Positions 8,896 to 17,714 of a stretch of 42,291 bases of DNA are shown one piece after another. This DNA is from Acidobacteriaceae bacterium (GTDB lineage: Bacteria > Acidobacteriota > Terriglobia > Terriglobales > Acidobacteriaceae). The notes beneath the pieces were generated by a model. That model was not told the DNA's origin. It did not search any database and saw only the letters and a list, made by a program, of their open reading frames with translations. Numbering within the stretch: position 1 is the first letter of the stretch; every line of letters starts with the position of its first letter. The stretch is from the NCBI GenBank assembly GCA_030038195.1, contig JASHPJ010000114.1, forward strand, positions 1 through 42,291, written 5' to 3'. A program made the position numbers and the translations under genes.

Positions 8896-10311
8896 ATGAT
8901 CAGGATCGGACTCTACTCGGAAGACCGCACGTTGCACCCTTTGCTCTCGTCCGCCCTTGGCAAGGACTTTCAGGTTCTCCTCGAGTCGGACGGCGAGGGC
9001 ATGGACAGCCTCATCTCGACGGGTGAATGCGACGTGATGATCCTGGACCTTTCTTCGCATCGCGATTCGCTGCAGGAGCGCATCGAGTGCTCGCGGCGGC
9101 TGATCGCGTCCTCGGTTCCGGCCATCCTGATGGCCGACGACGGACTGCGCTCGACCGCGTTCGAGCTGGTGCGGACAGGCGCCTTCGGTTACTGCCGCCG
9201 TCCGCCGTCGATCCGCGATCTCAAGACCATGCTGACGCGGGCCTATGAGAACTCGTCGCTCAAGCAGCAGCTCCACACGGTGCAGAAGCGCATGGAGGAG
9301 CCGGGCAGTTGCGACCAGATTCTGGGCTCGAGCCCCGGCATGCAGCGGGTGTTCCAACTGGTACGGAGCGTGACGAATCTCAACGCTTCGGTGCTCATCA
9401 CCGGGGAAAGCGGAACCGGCAAGGAGCTGATCGCACGCGCCATTCACAACCTGGGCGCGCGCGCCAGCAAGCCCTTCGTCGCGGTTTCCTGCGGCGCGAT
9501 TCCTGAAACGCTGATCGAAGCCGAGCTCTTTGGCCATGAGAAAGGCGCCTTCACCGGCACGGTGGGCGCGCGCGAAGGCTACTTTGAGCAGGCCGCCGAC
9601 GGTACCCTGTTCCTGGACGAGATCGGCGACCTGAGCCTGTACACCCAGGTGAAGCTGCTACGCGTTCTGCAGCAGATGGAGTTCAGCCGGCTGGGCTCCA
9701 ACCGGCTCATCCCGCTGCGCGCGCGGCTGATCTTCGCCACCCACCAGGACCTGGCCAAGCTGGTGGCCGAAGGCAAGTTCCGGCAGGACCTCTACTACCG
9801 CATCAACGTCATGCGCATTGAGGCTCCGCCGCTGCAGGACCGCCCCGAGGACATTCCGGTCATCGCACAGCACTTCCTGGAGCACTACGCGCAGCTCTTC
9901 CAGAAGCCGATGGAAGGCATCGAGCCCGAAGCGATGGAGATGCTGCAAGGCTACCCGTGGCCGGGTAACGTGCGCGAGCTCGAAAACGTGATGCAGCGGG
10001 CTATCATCCTGGCGCCGGGCCGCGCAGTGCGTGCCGAAGACCTGAGCCTGAACCTGCAGGACGAGGACGTCTCAGCCTACGACGGCGTGGTGGACATCGG
10101 CGACTACCAGCCGGCCGGCTCGTTCGAGCGCCAACTGCGCGACTACAAGATCAAGCTGGCCGTGGCCGCGGTCCGCGAGAACAACGGCAACAAGACGCTG
10201 GCTGCGCGCAGCCTGTGCATCTCGCGCGCATACCTGCACCGGCTCATCCGGCTGGCCGAGGCCGACCCACTCTTCGCCGAGCAGGGCCTGCGCGAATCAG
10301 CTACGGCCTGA
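8896..10311 (+). CDS. Sigma-54-interacting transcriptional activator (NtrC-like, pseudo-receiver)
   Basis: ATG 8896 gives 471 residues; the frame is open further upstream but AGGAGG lies 15 bases before this codon. Residues 1 to about 115 look like a receiver domain: [10 protein letters not shown] holds a possible phospho-acceptor Asp, but the N-terminal acidic pair of true receivers is not evident. The AAA+ domain has Walker A GESGTGKE near 169-176, GAFTGT at 217-222 and Walker [11 protein letters not shown] near 236-245. [13 protein letters not shown] and [14 protein letters not shown] follow. A Fis-type helix-turn-helix occupies about 416-455 ([22 protein letters not shown]). The sigma-54-contact loop normally reads GAFTGA; here the last Ala is Thr. 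Divergence from the Tad locus makes that locus a plausible target. Confidence 0.9.
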   Translation: MIRIGLYSEDRTLHPLLSSALGKDFQVLLESDGEGMDSLISTGECDVMILDLSSHRDSLQERIECSRRLIASSVPAILMADDGLRSTAFELVRTGAFGYCRRPPSIRDLKTMLTRAYENSSLKQQLHTVQKRMEEPGSCDQILGSSPGMQRVFQLVRSVTNLNASVLITGESGTGKELIARAIHNLGARASKPFVAVSCGAIPETLIEAELFGHEKGAFTGTVGAREGYFEQAADGTLFLDEIGDLSLYTQVKLLRVLQQMEFSRLGSNRLIPLRARLIFATHQDLAKLVAEGKFRQDLYYRINVMRIEAPPLQDRPEDIPVIAQHFLEHYAQLFQKPMEGIEPEAMEMLQGYPWPGNVRELENVMQRAIILAPGRAVRAEDLSLNLQDEDVSAYDGVVDIGDYQPAGSFERQLRDYKIKLAVAAVRENNGNKTLAARSLCISRAYLHRLIRLAEADPLFAEQGLRESATA

Positions 10312-10359
10312 GCAGGGCACAGCCGCGACGGCGGGCCTTTCAGCCGTGGAGAGGCCGTC

Positions 10360-11331
10360 TTACGTATGCCGGTTATACGCCGGCGATCCGGCCATCACCA
10401 TGCCGCTGTTCTGCCGCCCATGAATGTACCAGCAGCACCAGCCGGTTTCATGGGTGTGCGCATCGCCTGCGCCAACCAGGTCCTGGTAGACGATCTTGCC
10501 GTAAAGCAGAATCACTTCCTCCCAGTTCTCCACCCGTCGGAGCTTCTCGGTTGTTCCACAAAGCGCTTTTACGTCGTCCCGGCTGAAGGGCCTGATCCCC
10601 GTCGATTCGCCGGGCAGCAGGATCACGGAAGCGAGCGCGGCGTTGGTCTTGGCGCCGCCATACTGCGGCTCCGCGGGCAGCGCGCTCTGGTCGGTCTCAA
10701 AGGTGATCTTGTCCACGGCCGAGACGATCCGCGCCGGTGAACGGCCGCGGTTGGTAGCCACAACCATGAATCCGTTCTCGACGCGCCGCGAGGGCTCGGC
10801 GGTAACCAGGACCCACGGCCGCTCAGCCCGCGCAACCGCCTGCGCCTGGAGCAGCAGGGCCTGCGCGCTCTCTGCCGCGGCCTGCGCCGCGGTTTCAGCG
10901 TACTGGGCCTGGCGTTCGATCTTCTTCAGCAGCCAGAGCGCCATTATGATTCCGGCGTATCCCAGGATGACGAGCACGAGATTCGCTACCCAGGCGATGC
11001 GATCCTGCCAGGGCCAGGGCGCGGGAGCCGGCGCGGGCGTGGCGATGGAGATGTGTGCGGGCTGGTAATCGCAGGGGCTGGATTCGCAGTCGCCGGGCGG
11101 GGAGGAACTGCCCAGTCTGGCCGCAGTCTGCGCTGGCGCTGCCGGCCGCGGCAAGGAGGGTTGCCCTGCAACCGGCGCGCGCGGTGTTGCAGCCGTGCGT
11201 GGAACAGCCGGGACTGAGGCCGTGCGCGGCGCGGCTGGCGCGATCTGGTCCGGTTCCTGACCACAGGCAGCCACCGCCCCTTCTGCAACCAGCAACAGCA
11301 GCCCCAAGACCACCAGACCTATCCGCTTCAT
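10360..11331 (-). CDS. Exported/membrane protein of unknown function
   Basis: From ATG 11331 (323 residues) the protein has a signal peptide, MKRIGLVVLGLLLLVAEGAVA, with a Cys soon after (AACGQ). A Pro/Ala-rich linker of about 70 residues follows, then a hydrophobic helix (WVANLVLVILGYAGIIMALWLL) near 110-131 and an Ala-rich, coiled-coil-like stretch rich in Gln and Glu. The C-terminal domain begins at AERPWVLV and has immunoglobulin-like beta character. I do not recognise a characterised family. The final gene end is convergent with the activator gene, 48 bases away. The first ten codons of the longest frame lack a ribosome site and were left out. Confidence 0.6.
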   Translation of the reverse strand: MKRIGLVVLGLLLLVAEGAVAACGQEPDQIAPAAPRTASVPAVPRTAATPRAPVAGQPSLPRPAAPAQTAARLGSSSPPGDCESSPCDYQPAHISIATPAPAPAPWPWQDRIAWVANLVLVILGYAGIIMALWLLKKIERQAQYAETAAQAAAESAQALLLQAQAVARAERPWVLVTAEPSRRVENGFMVVATNRGRSPARIVSAVDKITFETDQSALPAEPQYGGAKTNAALASVILLPGESTGIRPFSRDDVKALCGTTEKLRRVENWEEVILLYGKIVYQDLVGAGDAHTHETGWCCWYIHGRQNSGMVMAGSPAYNRHT

Positions 11332-11481
11332 GGCGCAACTGTACCACACAGCGCACTCCACTCCCTGTGCACGGGATTACCGAAGGAACCGGCCGACCGC
11401 GCCGGCGGCCACCCTGCTGCATCAGATAATGGGGAAAGAAGTAGGCAGATTTGTTGCGTCCCGAGCCAAAACGCATTTAAG

Positions 11482-13077
11482 ATGCGTCAGTTGACGATCA
11501 TGCCCCAGACCCATTCCAGCGCTGTCCCCGCTCCGCCCGCGCCGGCGGGGAGCATTCCGCGCCTGCGCCTTTCCAGGCTCTGTGTGGCCGTACAGGGCGG
11601 CACGCCGGGTGAGCTTTTTGCCCGCGCCGAGGCTGCGCTTAAAGATGTCCGTTTCCTCGAGTTCCGGCTGGATCTGCTCCCAAAGCCCGCAGCCGGACTG
11701 CAGCCGCTCAGGGAGTTTCTGGCCGCGCACCGCGATGTGACGGCCATCGGCACCTGCCGCCGCAAGGAGTTTGGCGGCCACTTCAGCGGCTCGTTGAAGG
11801 CGGAGCTCGAAATCCTGCAGGAAGCGGCCGAATGCGGCTGCCAGATCGCCGATCTTGAGGTCGAGTCTGCCGAGCACGCGACAAAGGCACAGCTTGCCCG
11901 CTTTCGCGAAAGCCTGCGCGTGGCCGGGACGGCGCTCCTGATCAGCTTTCACGACTTCACACGCACCAAGTCAGTTGACCAGGCCGCCCGGCGCATCGAG
12001 GCCTTTAAGCCGGACTTCATCAAGGTGGTTTCTACGGCGCGCACGCTGGCGGACAATCTCGCCGTCCTGCGGCTGATTGAAGACGTGTCTCTGCGCGCGC
12101 AGATAGTCGGCATCGCCATGGGCGAGGAAGGCCTGGTAAGCCGCGTCCTGGGCCCGCGCTGTGGTGCCACCTTTACCTTTGCCTCGTCCGGCGAAGGCGC
12201 GGAGACGGCGCCGGGCCAGGCCACCGCGCGCACGCTGCTCGATCTCTACCGCGTGGAGCAGCTCGACCAGGCGACGCGCATCTTCGGCGTGGCCGGCAAC
12301 CCTATCGGCCACTCGCTCTCGCCGCTCATGCACAACACGGCCTTCCGGCGCGAGAGCGAGAACGCGGTGATGCTGCCGCTGAAGGTGAAGGCACTGGGCG
12401 ACCTGCTCACAGTTACACATGAGCTGCCGCTGAGCGGCGTCGCCGTCACCATGCCGCTCAAGCAGGAAGTGTTGCCGCACCTGGCCAACATGGACCCGCT
12501 CACCGCGCGCATCGGCGCCTGCAACACGCTGCGCACCGGCGCCGACGGCAGGCTCTACGGCTTTAACACCGACGTGGCCGGCGTGGCGCGCCCGCTGGAA
12601 AAGCGCATGCGCCTCAAAGGTGCGCGCATCCTGGTGCTGGGCGCAGGCGGCGCGGCGCGGGCCGCGGTGTTCGGGCTCGTGGAGCAGGGCGCGGAGGTCT
12701 TCATTACCAATCGCACCCATGAAACGGCCGTGGCGCTGGCGCGCAAGGCGAAAGCGAAAGCCATCAAGCACGATCAGCTCGCCAAGAACCGGTTCGACGC
12801 GATCATCAACACGACTCCCTGCGGCATGGCGGGCGCCCATCCGGTCCTGCCCGTGAAAGAAAACGAGCTGAATGCCAGCCTGGTCTTCGACATGGTCTAT
12901 AACCCGCTCGAAACCCCGCTGCTCAAGCTGGCGCGCTCGAAGGGGCTGGCTACCATCAGTGGCCTCGAAATGTTTGTGCAGCAGGGCGCGCGCCAGTTCG
13001 AGATATGGACCGGCAAACCCGCGCCCGAGGCCGAGATGCAGCGCGTGGTGGAACTGGCGCTGCGCAAGCCGGCGTAA
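11482..13077 (+). CDS. aroDE: Bifunctional 3-dehydroquinate dehydratase / shikimate dehydrogenase
   Basis: A 531-residue fusion covering two successive shikimate-pathway steps. Residues about 30-260 are a type I dehydroquinase: FRLDLLP, SFHDF with catalytic His157 and DFIKVVSTA with Schiff-base Lys181. From about residue 267 a shikimate dehydrogenase follows: GNPIGHSLSPLMHN, MPLKQ with Lys327, GFNTDVAGV with Asp364, the dinucleotide loop VLGAGGAARAA and NRTHETA, which suits NADP. The motif before the catalytic Lys reads VAVTMPLK, where many AroE enzymes have an Asn (NVTxPxK). Plants carry the same domain order. ATG 11482 or ATG 11500 could be the start; neither has a strong ribosome site. Confidence 0.93.
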   Translation: MRQLTIMPQTHSSAVPAPPAPAGSIPRLRLSRLCVAVQGGTPGELFARAEAALKDVRFLEFRLDLLPKPAAGLQPLREFLAAHRDVTAIGTCRRKEFGGHFSGSLKAELEILQEAAECGCQIADLEVESAEHATKAQLARFRESLRVAGTALLISFHDFTRTKSVDQAARRIEAFKPDFIKVVSTARTLADNLAVLRLIEDVSLRAQIVGIAMGEEGLVSRVLGPRCGATFTFASSGEGAETAPGQATARTLLDLYRVEQLDQATRIFGVAGNPIGHSLSPLMHNTAFRRESENAVMLPLKVKALGDLLTVTHELPLSGVAVTMPLKQEVLPHLANMDPLTARIGACNTLRTGADGRLYGFNTDVAGVARPLEKRMRLKGARILVLGAGGAARAAVFGLVEQGAEVFITNRTHETAVALARKAKAKAIKHDQLAKNRFDAIINTTPCGMAGAHPVLPVKENELNASLVFDMVYNPLETPLLKLARSKGLATISGLEMFVQQGARQFEIWTGKPAPEAEMQRVVELALRKPA

Positions 13078-13088
13078 AAAGTGGCCGG

Positions 13089-15926
13089 TCAGAACGAAAA
13101 CTGTGTTTGGAAGAAGATCGTCCGGTTGCCCGGCGTCGGTGTGCCGAACTGTCCGCTTGCAAGCGATTGCGTCTGGCCGAAGAGAGGCGAGGTCATCACG
13201 CCGTTGGGCGTGCCCCAGTTCACCACGTTGAGCACGTTCAGCGCGACCGCAACAAAGGTCAGGTTGTACCTGCGCGGCGCGGTCGCATCCAGGTGAATCT
13301 GCGCGCCGCCACTGCTCAGTCCGCGTCCGCTCACGCTTCCGCCGCCGGCCTGGAAACCATCGCCCTCTTTGGCCGTTTTGATCCGCGGCCCCACACCCAC
13401 AACTTTGCTCACGCGCACGTGGAGGATGAAATTCGCCGGCCCAGTGCCGAGGTCGTAGGGCACGATTCTCTCGTTCTTTCCCGCCGGATTGGTGTCGAGA
13501 CATCCGTAACGCGTTGGGACGATGTCGGGGTTCGCAGCGTCGCAGGCTGCATAGGTCGGCCGCGCATTGAACTGGTTGTTTCCGGTGAGGTCCTGGCCGA
13601 TCGTAAAATTATAGGGCGTGCCCGATTGCGCGGCCAGCAGCGGCGCAAAGATGATTCCGCGCGGTGCCGTATAGGTGCCCAGCAGAAACACGCGGTGCCG
13701 GATGCCGAAACTGGCGCGGCCGTAGTCGAGGCCCGGATTCTGCGCCACTGACGGCTGCGAAGTGACTCCCTGCGTGTCGCTCCTGGCATCGTTGAAAGTA
13801 TAGGAGCCATTCAGTCCTAGCTTTTTCCAGCGAACGCTCGTGGTGAGAATAAGTTGCTGCTGTTTGTAAACGCCGCCCGACTGAAACTGATAGTTATAAA
13901 CAGACGGAATATCTCCGGTGATTGTATAAGTCGTTGGATCGAATGTCGGCGCGGTGATGTTATCGGTGAGATACTGGTGTACGCCCTGCGTGTAGAGATA
14001 AGTGATATTGCCGGTAACTCCCTTGACGATCTGCCGGTCGACTCCGATGCCTCCCTGCATGTCGAGCGCCGCGTGGAAATGGGGATCGATGGTATGAATC
14101 GATGGAATATCCGACTCGCTGGCTGAATTGTCGAAGTTCTCCACCGTGCTGGTCTGGTTGATGCCGTTATCGTGGATTGTCTCGATCACATAAGGCGCTC
14201 CGGCGCTTGACCAGAAGGCATTGGGGATGGTGAACCGGTTGTAAAACCAGCCGTATCCGGCGCGGATCACTGTCTTGGGCGGCTTTGTGCCGGTGTGCCA
14301 TGGGCTCCAGGCGAATGAAATGCGCGGCGCCCAGTCGGCATGGTCGTGAATGCGGTTCTGTCCCTCATAGCGAAGACCGAGGCCGAGACCAAAGTTCGGC
14401 GTTACGCGCCAGTCATCCTCAAAGAACAGCGAGCCGTCGAAGAGGACGGCGCGAGCCAATGGATTCTTGATATTTGTTATTAGATATTGTGACATACTCG
14501 TCGCCAAAGATTGCGATGGATTTACGCATGGGTCGCTGGGATTATAGTTCGCGATCAAGCTATACATACAAGTGCCATTGGAGCCGGCGGTCGAGTAATT
14601 CGCATCACGATAGCTTCGCAAACGCATGCCAAACCGCAGAGTCTGTTTGCCGGCCGTTGCCGTGGAGTAATTCTGTAACTCGAAGTTATCCTCGTGATCC
14701 TGCGACACGCCCGCGCTGTTGCCGCCGTCTGTAAATGCACCTTGCACGATAACGGTCGGAGCGGAAGAAACCGCAGACTGCTCGTTGCGAACACGCCGCC
14801 ATTGGAAGTGCGTTTCGTTGACCAGATGCTGATTGACAATCATAGTATCGCCAAGCTGGAGAGTGTTTTCGATATCGTCGGAGTTGGTGGCCTGCTCAGG
14901 CAGAACGAGCGTGCCCACGCCGCTACCTCGCTGCGACGACCGGAAGATCGAGTCACGCATGGTGATCATGTTGTTCTGGCCGACCATGAAGTCGACGCGT
15001 GGATTGACCGACAGGAAGTCCGATGGATTGGGATAAGCCTCGATGATCTTCGACGTAGGATCGTTGGGGTTGGTGGCATCGACGATGCTCTGGTTCTGCC
15101 GGTTCATGTGGAAGGCATTGAAGAAGTACGCCGCGTGCTTGGAGATCGGCCCGGTAATGTTTCCAAACTGGCTGGCGAGATAGTAGCTCGGCTGCTCTTT
15201 GATGAGCGGGTTGCCGGTGTTGAGCGCCGAGGTGCTGCCGAATCCGGAGACCATGCCGTTCAGCTTCTGCGAGCCTGGCTTGGTGATGATCTCCACGCGC
15301 CCGTAGCCGATGCGGTCGAACTCGGCCGAAAAAGGGTTCTGGTTGACGCGAATCTCGAGGATCGAAGACTTGGGCGGAATCTGACCGCCTTCGAAGCCGT
15401 CGATGTAGATCTGGCCTCCGTTCGGCCCCGCGGCCGGCCCGGCTAGCGCCTGCAACTCGCTCTGCAACTCGTCGGGGTCGTCGGAGAGCGCGTCGAGATC
15501 GCTGCCTTTGATCACCGTCTGGCTGGCGTTCTGGTCAGAACTGAGGCCGATTCCCTGGTTCTGGCCCTCCACCGTCACCTGCTGCTGTTCCACGGCAATC
15601 GCAAGCGGAAGATTCATGTCCTTCGCCGCGCCCGCGGCAATGGCGACGTCCGGAATCGAGAGCGGCGCGAACCCCTTTGCCGTTACGCCGACCGAGTACG
15701 AACCAGAAGCAAGGGAGCGGAATGCGTAACGGCCGTCTGCGCCCGACTTCGCGCGCAGCGTCTGGCTGCCGAGCGTGAGCGTGATGCTGGCGCCGGGCAC
15801 GGCCGCTCCGCTGGGATCAAGCACCGTGCCGTGCAAAGCCCCCGTCTGGGCTGCGGCCGGCAAGGAAGTCAGGAAAAAACACAAGAGAACAGCAAGCAGG
15901 GCCAGCAACCTCAGCTTCATCATCAT
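13089..15926 (-). CDS. Oar-like TonB-dependent outer-membrane receptor
   Basis: From ATG 15926 the product is about 945 residues; three consecutive Met codons (15926, 15923, 15920) start the signal peptide KLRLLALLAVLLCFFLTSLPAAAQ. An upstream extension to 16052 is open but would bury the signal. Residues about 27-105 form a carboxypeptidase-regulatory-like domain (LHGTVLDPSGAAVPGASI, GRYAFRSLASGSYSV). A plug-like region follows (QIYIDGFEGGQIPPKSSILEIRV, GRVEIITKPG). The rest is a beta-barrel, ending in FFQTQFSF with a terminal Phe typical of barrel proteins. The substrate is unknown; in acidobacteria such receptors are numerous and often linked to glycan uptake. It is convergent with aroDE, only 11 bases apart. 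Confidence 0.9.
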   Translation of the reverse strand: MMMKLRLLALLAVLLCFFLTSLPAAAQTGALHGTVLDPSGAAVPGASITLTLGSQTLRAKSGADGRYAFRSLASGSYSVGVTAKGFAPLSIPDVAIAAGAAKDMNLPLAIAVEQQQVTVEGQNQGIGLSSDQNASQTVIKGSDLDALSDDPDELQSELQALAGPAAGPNGGQIYIDGFEGGQIPPKSSILEIRVNQNPFSAEFDRIGYGRVEIITKPGSQKLNGMVSGFGSTSALNTGNPLIKEQPSYYLASQFGNITGPISKHAAYFFNAFHMNRQNQSIVDATNPNDPTSKIIEAYPNPSDFLSVNPRVDFMVGQNNMITMRDSIFRSSQRGSGVGTLVLPEQATNSDDIENTLQLGDTMIVNQHLVNETHFQWRRVRNEQSAVSSAPTVIVQGAFTDGGNSAGVSQDHEDNFELQNYSTATAGKQTLRFGMRLRSYRDANYSTAGSNGTCMYSLIANYNPSDPCVNPSQSLATSMSQYLITNIKNPLARAVLFDGSLFFEDDWRVTPNFGLGLGLRYEGQNRIHDHADWAPRISFAWSPWHTGTKPPKTVIRAGYGWFYNRFTIPNAFWSSAGAPYVIETIHDNGINQTSTVENFDNSASESDIPSIHTIDPHFHAALDMQGGIGVDRQIVKGVTGNITYLYTQGVHQYLTDNITAPTFDPTTYTITGDIPSVYNYQFQSGGVYKQQQLILTTSVRWKKLGLNGSYTFNDARSDTQGVTSQPSVAQNPGLDYGRASFGIRHRVFLLGTYTAPRGIIFAPLLAAQSGTPYNFTIGQDLTGNNQFNARPTYAACDAANPDIVPTRYGCLDTNPAGKNERIVPYDLGTGPANFILHVRVSKVVGVGPRIKTAKEGDGFQAGGGSVSGRGLSSGGAQIHLDATAPRRYNLTFVAVALNVLNVVNWGTPNGVMTSPLFGQTQSLASGQFGTPTPGNRTIFFQTQFSF

Positions 15927-16064
15927 ATGCACCTGTTCGTTCTGGAAACGGAGAACTGCCTGTTGAATTGACGTACGCATGTGCGCGACTGCTTGTTCCA
16001 TAGACGGCAGAGCGCAGGCCACGTTAACAGAGCCACCTGAAATTTGTGACAAATCGATCCGTTA

Positions 16065-16113
16065 CTCATTATAACGTTACCGAACGTAACATATAATGAG
16101 CACGTACTGTCAA
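16065..16113 (-). promoter_or_regulatory. Palindromic promoter/operator of the TonB-dependent receptor gene
   Basis: CTCATTATA (16065-16073) is the exact reverse complement of TATAATGAG (16092-16100). Inside them GTTAC (16076-16080) and GTAAC (16086-16090) form a second inverted pair with five bases between. Each outer arm contains a TATAAT on one strand. On the minus strand TTGACA occurs at 16113-16108. The symmetric GTTAC-N5-GTAAC core suggests a dimeric repressor site overlapping the promoter. Spacing between TTGACA and either TATAAT is not canonical, so the exact promoter is unclear. Confidence 0.45.
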
Positions 16114-16228
16114 CCCCGGAGTGGCGGGGGTGATGGCTTGGTTTGAAGAAGACCTTTCCGCGGGGGTGAAGGGGGTGCGGAAAATACTGATTGGGGAATC
16201 ACGAGAAACGCGCATCCGGGGCTAAACG

Positions 16229-16362
16229 GGCTGCTGAAAAACTTAGTTTTGTATCAAGGTGCGAGTTGACTCGTGCCGTCCATACTGCAAAATCCATGAG
16301 GTCTTTAGGACCGGAGGGATGGTTCTCAGAGAAATTGGCCGGAGAATCACTTTTCAGCAGCC
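16229..16362. mobile_element. MITE-like element with 12-bp perfect terminal inverted repeats
   Basis: GGCTGCTGAAAA at 16229-16240 and TTTTCAGCAGCC at 16351-16362 are perfect inverted repeats bounding 134 bases. The similarity continues outward imperfectly (CTAAACGGGCTG against CTTTACAGGCTG). The interior has no open frame of note and no transposase. It resembles short intergenic repeats I recall from acidobacterial genomes, which I could not verify here. Confidence 0.6.
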
Positions 16363-16389
16363 TGTAAAGCCTCTCCCATTTGCAGCCGT

Positions 16390-17553
16390 TTACCGGTGCC
16401 GCTTTTTCTCCGGCTTTTTATCTTTGGCCTTTTTTTCCGCGGAACGGTCCAGTGTAATCGGAGCGAGATCGGGGCCGATGCGCTTGACCTGCGTATCGAT
16501 CATCTCGTAGGTGATGGTTCTGGAGGAAGCAGGCCGTGTGACGCCGGTTGCCGGATCGGTGGTTACGCCTGCTCCGCTGGCCAGTTGAAAACTGAAGGCC
16601 GGAACGGCGCCGGAGCTGGTGTTCGCAGTGAATACGCGGACAGGAAGAAAACCCTGGATGGGATGCAGCCGGAAGGCGGTCTCGTAGCGGTGATGGCGCA
16701 GGCTCCAGGTGAACACGCGAACCTGATCGAAGTCGAAAGGCAGGCCCGACCTGGGCGGCGCAAGCACGGCGAGATACTCAGGGATATCGTGGTCAGCAAG
16801 GTCGGGGTCGGGATCGTTGACCTTTTTCAGCACATAGGCGCCCACAAAGCGCTGGCCCTCGGCATAGACGCCGATCGAGTCCGGCACATCCACGTCGAGG
16901 CGGCTGCCCAGCAGCCAGCCGGTATAGCCGCTGCTGTCGCGGGCGAGCCACCAGTCTTCCATCATCGGAGGCGGAGGCTGGGGCTGCGGCGTCTTGCCGT
17001 CTGCTGCCTGCGCGGTCTCAGCCAGACGCGCCAGCGCCGCAGACCCCGGCGCAACCGGCTTGGCGACGGAAGCACGCACCAGGAGCTGCACCTTGGCGTT
17101 GCCCGGAATCAGGTAGAAATGCTCCGTCTCACGGCCTGGTTGCACGTGCATGTAGAGATCATCGCGCAGCGTGGCGGTTGCGGTAACAGGATCGTCCTTG
17201 TGCTGCGCGGACAGTTGCATGAAGGCATCGTAGGTCTTTTCGTCGATTACGGTGTGCTCTTCGATCCAGCCGACCTGGTTGCTGCTGGTCTTCACCTTCA
17301 AAAAGCGGCGGCCGTGCTCGATGACCTGGAGCGGCTGGCCATTCGTCACCTCGGCCACGCGATTGGAGACCGCGGCTACGCGATCGTGGAGATACATCCT
17401 GGGCGCGGAGACATAGACCATCTCCACCGGCTGCTGATGAAAGCGGCTGCAGCCCGCGGCCAGGGCCAACAGGCACAACACGCTGCATGGCACAGAAACG
17501 AAGCGGAGGCGCCGGGGACGAGGAAGAGAAAGGATTGGAGGATGAATGAACAC
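16390..17553 (-). CDS. SH3-domain lipoprotein of unknown function
   Basis: A 387-residue protein from GTG 17553; no in-frame ATG is available before the mature region. A basic, hydrophobic leader ends in LAAGCS, a lipobox that predicts lipidation at about Cys35. The next part ([25 protein letters not shown] region through [11 protein letters not shown]) resembles a bacterial SH3 domain. A second SH3-like unit may include [20 protein letters not shown]. The C-terminal region is beta-rich, and the tail is very basic ([15 protein letters not shown]). Bacterial SH3 lipoproteins often bind peptidoglycan or sit at the envelope; the specific role here is unknown. The gene stands alone between two repeat elements. 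Confidence 0.65.
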   Translation of the reverse strand: MFIHPPILSLPRPRRLRFVSVPCSVLCLLALAAGCSRFHQQPVEMVYVSAPRMYLHDRVAAVSNRVAEVTNGQPLQVIEHGRRFLKVKTSSNQVGWIEEHTVIDEKTYDAFMQLSAQHKDDPVTATATLRDDLYMHVQPGRETEHFYLIPGNAKVQLLVRASVAKPVAPGSAALARLAETAQAADGKTPQPQPPPPMMEDWWLARDSSGYTGWLLGSRLDVDVPDSIGVYAEGQRFVGAYVLKKVNDPDPDLADHDIPEYLAVLAPPRSGLPFDFDQVRVFTWSLRHHRYETAFRLHPIQGFLPVRVFTANTSSGAVPAFSFQLASGAGVTTDPATGVTRPASSRTITYEMIDTQVKRIGPDLAPITLDRSAEKKAKDKKPEKKRHR

Positions 17554-17593
17554 AGCCTGAGAGCGTTCTCCCCGAGGATAGCACTTTGTACAG

Positions 17594-17698
17594 CGAACGG
17601 CCTTGGCGGGTAGTGGATCGGTTTGGGCATTTTTCGCTTGATGAACGGGCTGAAGCCCGTACCCTTCACGCGGAAGCCCGCCACTTTGCGGCCGTTCG
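17594..17698. repeat. Short element with 9-bp inverted ends and an internal hairpin
   Basis: CGAACGGCC (17594-17602) and GGCCGTTCG (17690-17698) are perfect inverted repeats 105 bases apart end to end. Inside, CGGGCTGAAGCCCG (17646-17659) makes a strong short hairpin. The element lies between the beta-propeller lipoprotein stop and the SH3 lipoprotein start, both on the minus strand. It may be a repeat unit or a structured terminator; no T-run follows on the minus strand. Confidence 0.4.
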
Positions 17699-17714
17699 TG
17701 CTGGTAAATTACCT

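Larger units (their letters stand above)
15927..16389. other. Intergenic region upstream of the TonB-dependent receptor
   Basis: About 460 bases without a gene. It holds the probable receptor promoter with an imperfect palindrome (16065-16100) and a MITE-like element (16229-16362). The stretch between them shows nothing I recognise. Confidence 0.6.

Noticed and set aside
11971..13503. A 510-codon minus-strand open frame
   Set aside because: Antisense to aroDE with typical shadow composition; aroDE has full catalytic motifs.
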